Assembly (NCBI GenBank): GCA_903883645.1
Contig: CAISBR010000127.1
Span: 1 to 44,428, forward strand
Reading direction: 5' to 3'
Length of the DNA stretch: 44,428 nucleotides
Source: an uncultured Myxococcales bacterium
Lineage (GTDB): Bacteria; Myxococcota_A; UBA9042
In this document: positions 1 to 7,300 of the stretch, in pieces
Layout of the letters: each line of letters starts with the position of its first letter
Position numbering within the stretch: the stretch's first letter is position 1
Position numbers and translations under genes: made by a program
Notes under the pieces: generated by a model
What the model was told of the DNA's origin: nothing
Databases searched by the model: none
Seen by the model: the letters and a program-made list of their open reading frames with translations, nothing else

Positions 1-213
1 GATCAAGAAGCATTGGCCGACTTGCCCGACGAAGCGGACGAGCCCAGCGAAGCGCCGACCCAGGCCGATCACGATGCCGCTGCGGCGAGTATCGTGTCTG
101 GCGTGGCCGATGTGATTGACCTCGTCGATACCGTGGCGGCTGCGACCGAAGCCCCTGCCGCCGCCGAGCCTGTCGCGGATGCCGTTGAAGCCGAGGCTGT
201 GGCCGAAGCATAG
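1..213 (+). CDS. C-terminal end of an unidentified acidic, Ala-rich protein (partial)
   Basis: The frame is open from the left edge and ends at TAG 211-213, giving 70 residues of a longer protein. The visible part is low-complexity, dominated by Ala, Glu, Asp and Val with almost no basic residues, and looks like a disordered acidic tail rather than a folded domain. No motif identifies the parent protein. A TTG at 13 could in principle start a short protein, but it has no ribosome binding site and the frame continues upstream, so a truncated gene is the better reading. It ends 114 bases before feoA and just ahead of the Fur-type promoter, so it is probably not part of the feo operon. Confidence 0.5.
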   Translation, partial: DQEALADLPDEADEPSEAPTQADHDAAAASIVSGVADVIDLVDTVAAATEAPAAAEPVADAVEAEAVAEA

Positions 214-260
214 GCATGACCTGGGCATGACGCTGCCGCACCCTCGCACGCGGATTGCCC

Positions 261-289
261 TTGTTGATGAAATTGAAAATCGTTATCAT
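261..289 (+). promoter_or_regulatory. Promoter of the feo operon
   Basis: TTGTTG (261-266) and TATCAT (284-289) are separated by 17 bases. The -10 matches TATAAT in five of six positions and the -35 in three. Transcription would start near 296, about 30 bases ahead of feoA. The Fur-box-like sequence lies inside this promoter, as expected for repression by iron-loaded Fur. Confidence 0.5.
269..287 (+). promoter_or_regulatory. Fur box upstream of feoA
   Basis: The 19 bases GAAATTGAAAATCGTTATC match the classical Fur consensus GATAATGATAATCATTATC at 15 of 19 positions. They cover the space between the -35 and -10 elements of the feo promoter. The site stands out as an AT-rich patch in GC-rich surroundings. 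Iron-dependent repression of ferrous transport genes by Fur is established in many bacteria; that it happens here is inferred from match and position. Confidence 0.7.
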
Positions 290-327
290 GTTTACTGTAG
301 GCGCACGTTGCGCCGCGCCGAGCGGAC

Positions 328-600
328 ATGAGCCCCATGACCCTTGCCGACCGCCCAGCGGGTATGCCCGCGCTTTCGCTCGCTGATCTTCCGGTTGGCG
401 CCCGTGCCCGCGTACTTTGCGTGGCGCTGATGGATGGTCTGGGTGACCGCCTCGTTGAGCTGGGCATGACGCCGGGTGCGCCGATCGAGGTGCTGCGCCG
501 CGGCATGTTGGGTGGCCCGGTGCAGGTGCGCATTCGCGATTTCGCGCTGTCGCTCCGCCGCGATCAGGCCGGTACCGTGCAAGTCGTGATGGCTGTTTAG
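328..600 (+). CDS. feoA: FeoA, small SH3-like ferrous iron transport protein
   Basis: A protein of 90 residues from ATG 328. The core, from 'LSLADLPVGARARV' through 'LGMTPGAPIEVL' to 'IRDFALSLRRDQAGTV', is the FeoA fold: a short beta-barrel with the conserved LG(M)TPG turn. FeoA is a cytosolic partner of the FeoB iron channel and is needed for full Fe(II) uptake. Starts at 337 or 364 are also possible; 364 would give 78 residues, nearer the usual family size, and no start has a strong Shine-Dalgarno. It stops directly against feoB and lies just downstream of a promoter with a Fur box. Confidence 0.85.
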   Translation: MSPMTLADRPAGMPALSLADLPVGARARVLCVALMDGLGDRLVELGMTPGAPIEVLRRGMLGGPVQVRIRDFALSLRRDQAGTVQVVMAV

Positions 601-627
601 TTGGCCCGCACCCCTTCCAGAACCACC

Positions 628-2799
628 ATGGCCGCTTCGCAAACGAATACTTGTCTGCACGTCGCCCTGTGCGGCAATCCGAATACCGGAAAGACTACGC
701 TTTTTAATCAGTTGACCGGTCGCCGCGCCCACGTGGGCAACTACCCGGGTGTTACGGTCGAGCAGCGCGAGGGCGATCACCGCACTGCCGAGGGCGGCCA
801 CTGGCGCGTTCACGACCTGCCTGGCGCCTACAGCCTGACTGCCCATAGCCCCGAAGAAGAGATTACTCATCAGGCACTTACGGGCCAATTTGGCTCGGTC
901 CCCCAAGTGGTGGTGGTGGTGCTCGATGCCAGTAACCTAGCTCGCAACCTGCTGCTTTTGCTGCAAGTGGCTGAGTTGGGGCTGCCGATCGTGGCCGCGC
1001 TCAACATGATGGACGCCGCGAAACAGGCGGGGCTCGCCATCGATATCGCTGGATTAACAGCGGATTTGGGCTGTCCCTGTGTGCCTTTGGTGGCGCGCAC
1101 GGGCAAGGGCCTGGCCGAGCTTGAAGCCGCGGTCGAACTCGTGGCCAAGCGACCCGAGCTGGCGGCGATCGCCGAAACTGCTTGGAGCGAGCCGGTGTTG
1201 CAGGCGATTGCCAGCGCGCGGGCCTGCGACGAGCGCTTGGCAACGCTCCCCTCGGGTGGGGTGCTGTGGTGGCTTTGTGCGGAACCCAGTCTCGTCGACC
1301 GCTTGCAACCCGGCTTGGGGCAAGCACTTCGCCAGGCAGTGCCCCGCGAGTTGCTGCCCGAGACCGACCTGCGTCGCCGCGTTGTTCACGAGCGTTATCA
1401 ACGGATTGATGCAGTGACGGCCCAGCGCGTGCAGCGGCAAGGCGCGCCGCAGCGCAGCCAGTCTGACCGCATCGACGACGTGCTGCTCCATCCCCTGGCA
1501 GGCGGCCTGCTGTTTCTGCTGGCGATGGGCTCGTTGTTTCAGGCGGTTTTTGCCTGGGCCCAGCCGCTGGCCGACGGTGTCGCGGCGCTGATGAACGTGC
1601 TGGCCAGTGCGGTGCGCGACCATCTACCCGCGAACCTGCTGCGCGCGGTCTTGATCGATGGCGTGCTGGTCGGTGTGGGCGGCACGCTGGTGTTTCTTCC
1701 GCAAATCCTGATTCTTTTCACTGGGATTGCCCTGCTTGAAGACAGCGGCTACTTGGCGCGCGCGGCGTTCTTGGCCGATCGCTTGATGGCCCGCGTCGGC
1801 CTGCCCGGCAAGGCCTTTGTGCCGCTGCTGTCGAGCCATGCCTGCGCCGTGCCGGGTATTTTGGCGACCCGCACCATGAACGACCCGCGCGATCGCCTGC
1901 TGACGATCTTGATCGCACCGCTCATGTCGTGTTCGGCGCGCTTGCCTGTGTACACCATGGTAACCGCGGCGGTTTTTGCGGGTTCGACCCCACTATTCGG
2001 CATCTTATCGCTGGGTGGCCTGATCGTCGCCGCCATGTATTTCCTCGGTTTCTTGCTCGCCTTGCTGGCCGCTGCGATCTTTCGCCGCACACTGGTGCCC
2101 GGGGCCGGTGCGCCCCTGCTCCTCGAAATGCCGCCGTATCGCCTACCGCGCCTGCCCAATATCGCCCGCGTGTTGTGGGACCGTGGCCGCGACTTCGTGG
2201 TCACCACCGGCACCACGATCGTGCTTTTGTCTGTTGTTCTTTGGGGTTTAATGACCTTTCCGCAGCACGGCCTCGACCCTGCCGAGCGGACTCGCCTAAA
2301 CGCCGAAGTGACCGCGCAGCACTTGCAAGGCGAGGCGCTCGCGCAAGCCAAGGCCGCGATCGAGGCCCGCGATGCGCAAATTCATCTGCAGCAAAGCGCC
2401 GCCGGTCGCCTGGGGCACTTCATTGAACCTCTTATTAAACCACTGGGTTTTGACTGGCGCATCGGCATCGGCCTCGTCGGCTCGTTCGCCGCCCGCGAAG
2501 TGCTCGTGCCCGTCATGGCGCAGGTCTACGGCAAGGGCAGTCAGGCCGATGTCGACGACCGCTTCGCTGCGGACGTAGGTCGCTCGATGGCCGGCGCCGG
2601 CGGACTCACCCCGCTGTCGGGCCTGTCGCTCATGGTGTTTTTCGCCATCGCCATGCAGTGTTTGAACACCCTTGCCACCATCGCCCGCGAGGCGGGTAGC
2701 TGGCGCTGGGCCTTGTTCGCCCTCACCTACCTCAACACCGCCGCGTGGCTCGCCAGCCTAGGCGTGTATCAGCTGGGCAAATTCATGGGGTATTCATGA
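628..2799 (+). CDS. feoB: FeoB, ferrous iron transporter with GTPase domain
   Basis: About 723 residues from ATG 628; a TTG at 601, touching the feoA stop, would add nine residues that do not look conserved. The N-terminal G domain has G1 GNPNTGKT (residues 16-23), G2 in 'NYPGVTVE', G3 DLPG (63-66) and G4 NMMD (126-129). A linker leads into the polytopic inner-membrane part from about residue 275, including 'LVGVGGTLVFLPQI' and 'EDSGYLARAAF', typical FeoB gate segments. A helical insert near 550-600 precedes the last membrane helices. FeoB takes up Fe(II) under low-oxygen or iron-poor conditions. Length is close to the usual 700-780 residues. It is translated with feoA and overlaps the next small gene by ATGA. 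Confidence 0.95.
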   Translation: MAASQTNTCLHVALCGNPNTGKTTLFNQLTGRRAHVGNYPGVTVEQREGDHRTAEGGHWRVHDLPGAYSLTAHSPEEEITHQALTGQFGSVPQVVVVVLDASNLARNLLLLLQVAELGLPIVAALNMMDAAKQAGLAIDIAGLTADLGCPCVPLVARTGKGLAELEAAVELVAKRPELAAIAETAWSEPVLQAIASARACDERLATLPSGGVLWWLCAEPSLVDRLQPGLGQALRQAVPRELLPETDLRRRVVHERYQRIDAVTAQRVQRQGAPQRSQSDRIDDVLLHPLAGGLLFLLAMGSLFQAVFAWAQPLADGVAALMNVLASAVRDHLPANLLRAVLIDGVLVGVGGTLVFLPQILILFTGIALLEDSGYLARAAFLADRLMARVGLPGKAFVPLLSSHACAVPGILATRTMNDPRDRLLTILIAPLMSCSARLPVYTMVTAAVFAGSTPLFGILSLGGLIVAAMYFLGFLLALLAAAIFRRTLVPGAGAPLLLEMPPYRLPRLPNIARVLWDRGRDFVVTTGTTIVLLSVVLWGLMTFPQHGLDPAERTRLNAEVTAQHLQGEALAQAKAAIEARDAQIHLQQSAAGRLGHFIEPLIKPLGFDWRIGIGLVGSFAAREVLVPVMAQVYGKGSQADVDDRFAADVGRSMAGAGGLTPLSGLSLMVFFAIAMQCLNTLATIAREAGSWRWALFALTYLNTAAWLASLGVYQLGKFMGYS

Positions 2800-2984
2800 C
2801 TTGGGATGCTTTGGCCGCCCTCGCCCTAGTCGCCCTCGCGGCCGGTCTGCTGCTGCGGCGGCTGTGGTCGCCGGCGCCCAAGTGCGGCAACTGCCAACTG
2901 GCTTCAAGTTCCAAGAAGTCTAGTCAGCGCAGGGTGTTATCCGCCCTCGGTCTGTCCCGCCAGCGCCCGCTCGGCCGCCTGTAG
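2796..2984 (+). CDS. Small membrane protein with CxxC, FeoB-associated type
   Basis: The ATG at 2796 overlaps the feoB stop (ATGA), so translation is probably coupled. The 62-residue product has one N-terminal membrane helix (about residues 4-22, Ala/Leu-rich) followed by positive residues and 'CGNC', then a basic tail. This layout (single helix, short Cys motif, position right after feoB) is that of the FeoB-associated Cys-rich membrane proteins often found as the third gene of feo operons, which are thought to handle iron at the membrane. Its last 48 bases overlap the 3' end of the convergent nucleotidyltransferase gene. The family assignment rests on layout and context, not on strong identity. 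Confidence 0.6.
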   Translation: MTWDALAALALVALAAGLLLRRLWSPAPKCGNCQLASSSKKSSQRRVLSALGLSRQRPLGRL

Positions 2985-4223
2985 CGCCTGCGCCTGGCCG
3001 CCCCCCTCGAGCCGCACCGCCTCCGCTGCCGCCAACGCTCCCTTAAAATGGGGACCCGGTCGATGGCCACGCCGCTGCAGCTCATCGCCGGTCAGGGGCT
3101 CGCTCGGCCACAACCACTCGGGGTTCGCGTCGGCAAGTTGCGCGCGCCATTGAGTATGTATTCCATTGGGTTCCGCGGCCATGCACAGCCGTAGCGCCCT
3201 GTCGGCCTCTTTGCGCCGCAGCCACCGCGCCTCGGCAGCCTGCCACGGTCCCGCACGCGGCGTACCCAGGGGTTCCGACCATTGCACCGCCGCATGGATG
3301 GCCAGCGCCAGCTGCCGGTCCGCCTTCGACAGCCGCAGTGTATTTTCGCATTCCGTAGACTCTAGCCAGCCCTCGACCCCATACGCCAGGTTCGCCAGCG
3401 CCAGCGCAAATTCGACGGGCCCGGTCGTCAGCAGCCGCTCGGCCCGCTCGGCCACGCCCTGCCAGTGCCGCGGTGCGGCGTGCAGCGTCGGCCACAGTGC
3501 CTCAAACAGCCCAAGATTTGTAAGCAGTTCAACAGCAAGCGGCGCCGATTTCGCCGTCAGCATCAGCCCCATCTCGGTGGTGATGCGCTCGGCCGCCACC
3601 CGCCGCAGCGTCGGCGCCAGCGCCACGATGGCCTGCCGGGTCGACTCTTCGATCCCCATGGCGAACCGCGCCGCAAACCGTGGCGCCCGCAGTAGCCGCA
3701 GCGCATCTTCGCCAAAACGCTGGGTTGCATCGCCTATGGCCCGCAACTGGCCGGCGCGCAGGTCGTCCATCCCGCCGACCCAGTCGACCACCTGACCGCG
3801 GTGTGCTGTGTCGAGCGGGTCGAGCAGTAGGCCGTTGATCGTAAAATCGCGGCGCAGAACATCTTGTTTGGCATCGGTAAACCGCACCGACTCGGGTCGC
3901 CGCCCGTCCAAGTACTCGCCATCGGCGCGAAAGGTTGCTACCTCGACCTCGTGCATCGCGCCCAGATCGTCGGCCAGTCGCACGCGCACAACCCCAAACG
4001 CTATGCCCACTTCGATGACCTGAGCAAACAGCTTGCGCACCTGCCGCGGTCGCGCCGCCGTGGCCACATCGTAGTCCTTGGGATCGAGGCCCAGCACCAG
4101 ATCGCGCACGCAACCGCCTACCAAATAAGCGGAATGGCCGGCATCGCGCAGCCGCTTCACCACCCGCACGGCCACCATACAGGCTTGCGAGGGGTGCAGT
4201 TCAACGTGGGGGGTAGCTTCCAT
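2937..4223 (-). CDS. tRNA nucleotidyltransferase / poly(A) polymerase family protein
   Basis: A 428-residue class II nucleotidyltransferase. Seen in order: LVGGCVRD (residues 34-41), the catalytic carboxylates of 'DYD' (Asp50, Asp52), 'EVATFR' around Glu94, RRDFTIN (124-130), and the 'LRAPRFAARF' segment of the RNA-binding neck near 180. Such enzymes add CCA to tRNA 3' ends or, as PcnB, add poly(A); motifs alone do not separate the two. CCA addition is plausible because the tRNA-Gly gene in this window does not encode CCA. The gene stands alone on the minus strand between the feo operon (convergent) and a lipoprotein gene (divergent, 175-base gap). No HD domain is seen at the C terminus. Confidence 0.88.
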   Translation of the reverse strand: MEATPHVELHPSQACMVAVRVVKRLRDAGHSAYLVGGCVRDLVLGLDPKDYDVATAARPRQVRKLFAQVIEVGIAFGVVRVRLADDLGAMHEVEVATFRADGEYLDGRRPESVRFTDAKQDVLRRDFTINGLLLDPLDTAHRGQVVDWVGGMDDLRAGQLRAIGDATQRFGEDALRLLRAPRFAARFAMGIEESTRQAIVALAPTLRRVAAERITTEMGLMLTAKSAPLAVELLTNLGLFEALWPTLHAAPRHWQGVAERAERLLTTGPVEFALALANLAYGVEGWLESTECENTLRLSKADRQLALAIHAAVQWSEPLGTPRAGPWQAAEARWLRRKEADRALRLCMAAEPNGIHTQWRAQLADANPEWLWPSEPLTGDELQRRGHRPGPHFKGALAAAEAVRLEGGGQAQALQAAERALAGQTEGG

Positions 4224-4304
4224 GCGCCAATTCTAGGGTCGGTGCGGCCTTGCCAGCAAGCGCAGCGCCGCGATTGGCCGTTCGTAGAATTGCCGCCGGG
4301 CGAA

Positions 4305-4335
4305 TTGGAATTTGCGACTCGACTTGCGGTAAAGT
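4305..4335 (+). promoter_or_regulatory. Possible promoter for the CARDB lipoprotein gene
   Basis: TTGGAA (4305-4310) and TAAAGT (4330-4335) lie 64 bases ahead of the chosen start at 4399. The -10 has four of six consensus bases, but the 19-base spacing is long. TAAAGT also serves as the candidate -10 of the gene at 19889. Weak call based on sequence only. Confidence 0.25.
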
Positions 4336-4398
4336 AACCGATTCGTCATGCGCGGGTCTTGCCGGCGCATCCTACGTCCGCTTAGCCAGGAGTTGGCC

Positions 4399-7300
4399 AT
4401 GCGCCAAACGCGCGCCCCGCAAACGCAATTCAGCAGCTTGACCACTACGGTTCAGCGCGCCATCCACCCCCTGTGGCATTCGCTCATGGCGCTGCTCGTG
4501 GCCTTTGGGTTGGCTACGCTGGTCGGCTGTAGCGACAGCAAGTCGACGGCCGATGCCGGCAGCGATGCCCTGGCCGCCGACGCTGTGGACGACACCGGCG
4601 AGCAAGAAGATGTATTAAAACCGCCAACTTTGTCGGTCACGGTCACGGCCAAACCCGGCACAGGCAATGCGCCGCTACCGGTCGAATTTGAGGCCACGGT
4701 CAGCGGCGACGACCCCGCCAACCTTTTTATCGAGTGGGACTTTGGCGACTCGTCGATGCCCGTGATCTACAACCTGAGCTTGCCCGAGGAATCCGGCGGG
4801 CTAAAGGTAAAAAATACCTATAGTTACAAGGGATCCTACAACGCCCACGTCAAGGTCTACTGGCGCTACAATAGCAAGGTCAAAGCCGAAGCCGCGGCGA
4901 CGATCGTTGTCAACGAACCCGTGGCCCTTTCGCTCGGCAGCGTCGATCTGATCTCGCCGCCCACAGTGGGCATTGGCAGCGACGTCTCGCTCACCTTCGC
5001 GGTCGAAAATACTGGCGATACGATCGCTAATCCCCTGCAAGTTAACGTGTATGTCTCGGCCACTCAGGTTCTCGACGAGTCGGCAGTGCTGCTACATACC
5101 CAGACGATCAGCAACATGGCCTCGGGCAAAACCTCGGCCAGCATCGTCTATTTCGGCAATGACCCCGACGGTAAGTCCGCGCCGTGCCACTTCACAGTGC
5201 CCGCGACCCTGCCCGACGGCGACTACTTCATCTTGGTTATGGTCGACCCCAGCCATAGCCTCAACGAGGTGAATCAAGCTGACAACTTCGGCGTCGCGAC
5301 CTCTCTCCTCAATGTGAACAACAAAGTCGCGGCCTTGCCCGACTTGGTGATCACCAGCCCCGACTTCGACGGTACCCTCAGCTACTCGCCCGGCGACTCG
5401 CTGACCTACTGGCACGAAATTTCGAACATCGGCGATGGCGAGGCAAAATCCAGTAAATATGCGGTGTTTCTCTCGGCCGACAAGAAGCTCGACTACGACC
5501 CCACCAAGGACTCCGCTGACCCCAGCCAGATCGACCACATGCTGACCGAGCTCGGCAAAAGCAACCTGGGCAAGCTGTCGCCGAAGGCCACGCTACCACT
5601 CAACTATTCGGCGATCATTCCCGAGGTACCCGATGGCACCTACTACCTGATCGCCGCCGCCGACGTGAAGAACCAGCTGGCCGAGACCCACGAAGACAAC
5701 AACACTGCTTTGGGCGTGCAGCCGGTCAAGGTCAAGAAATTAATCAAAGAAGGCGTAGACTTGGCGCTTCTGTCGATGACGGTCAAGCCCAAGGGCACCT
5801 TCCTCGGTGGCCAAGTGGGCGTGCAGTGGTCGGTCAAGAACACCGGCACGGCTGCCATCGCCACGCCGTCGCCGGCCAGCATCTACTTCTGCCCCGACAA
5901 GGCTTTCTCGAAGACGACCTGCATCACCAACCAAAAAGACTTTACAGTTCCGACCTTGGCCGCAGGCGAGACCAAGGACGGCACCACGCTCGTCACGATC
6001 GCCAACACGACTCCGGTGCAGAACTACTACGTCTACCTGCGTATCGACCCCTCCAACGTGGTGGCTGAGCTCGACGAAGGTAACAATGTTGCGGTGTTCG
6101 ATAAGCTGATCCTGACCGCCCAGCAAAACGTCGATCTGTGGCCAGAGGCCGTAGGTGTGCACCCGGCGAGCGTGAATGCAGGCGAAAAGATTAAGGTTTC
6201 GTACACGGTGCGCAACGACGGCACCACGGGCGCTGCGGCCTCGACCACCTGGGTTGCGCTGAGCGCCACTAAGCAGTGCGGCGCGGCCTTGGTCAATCAA
6301 GGGCTCAACATCCTGATCTCAGAGACAGTTGACCCCGGTGCCGACGCCCTCAGCGCGGTAGACGTTGTGCAAGAGATCACCATGCCGATCGGCCTCGATC
6401 ACACCATTACTAGCTGGTATGTATGTGTAATTCTTGACGCCAAAGTCGCCAACACCAAAGAAAGCAACAAGGGCAACAACGCCGCCTCGTCGGCCACACC
6501 GGTCACAGTCAATGGCGCCAAGGGCGGCTGTTTTGAAGACGACGCCGACCTCTTGAATAACAATAACAATACCTTAGCCAGCGCCGTGTCCTTACCCGTC
6601 AGCGCCACGGTCTCGCTCGGCTCGTGCGGCAACGACGACTGGTGGACGGTGAGCGTGCCCAAGGGCAACTCGCTGCTGGTGTCGCTGCTGACCACGCCGC
6701 TCATCTCCACGGTGACCATCCCGTCGGACTTGGACCTCGAGATCTGGGCGCCCGACGGCAAGACCCTGATTGACGGGCAGAAACTGACCTCGGTGGCCAA
6801 GAAAGCCTCGGCGCTCACGGTGGCGGTCGGCGGCCTCTACTTTATCCGCGTGGCGCCCAAGACTACGGTGAATCGGGCCCAGTATACCCTGCAAGCTCAG
6901 GTGCTTGTGCCGGCGCAGGGCGTCGACTTGCTCGCCGGGCAGCTCACGGTGTCGCCCAGCGTCACGTTCCCGGGTGCCCTAATCAAGACCAAGCTCAAGG
7001 TGACCAATCTGGGCAACAAGGCGGCTGCGCCGTTTACCGTGCGCTACGTGCTGAGCCAAGACGCCAAGGTGGATGCTGCGGATAAGATCCTTAAAGATGT
7101 CGATTACATCAATGGCATGGAGGCGAGCGTCACCCTCGAAAGCACCGAGACGCTGCTGCTGCCGATCGTGGCGGGCGGCACATGGATGGTGCTCGCGCAG
7201 GTCGACTCGACCAAGGCGCTGACCGAGACGAACGAAGACAACAACAGCTCGGTGTCGAATACGCTGCAGCTGAGCACGACCCAGACCTGCCAGCCCGACG

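Noticed and set aside
4348..4398. Earlier start for the CARDB lipoprotein
   Set aside because: No ribosome binding site, and the ATG at 4399 has AGGAG six bases upstream and gives a normal lipoprotein signal peptide.
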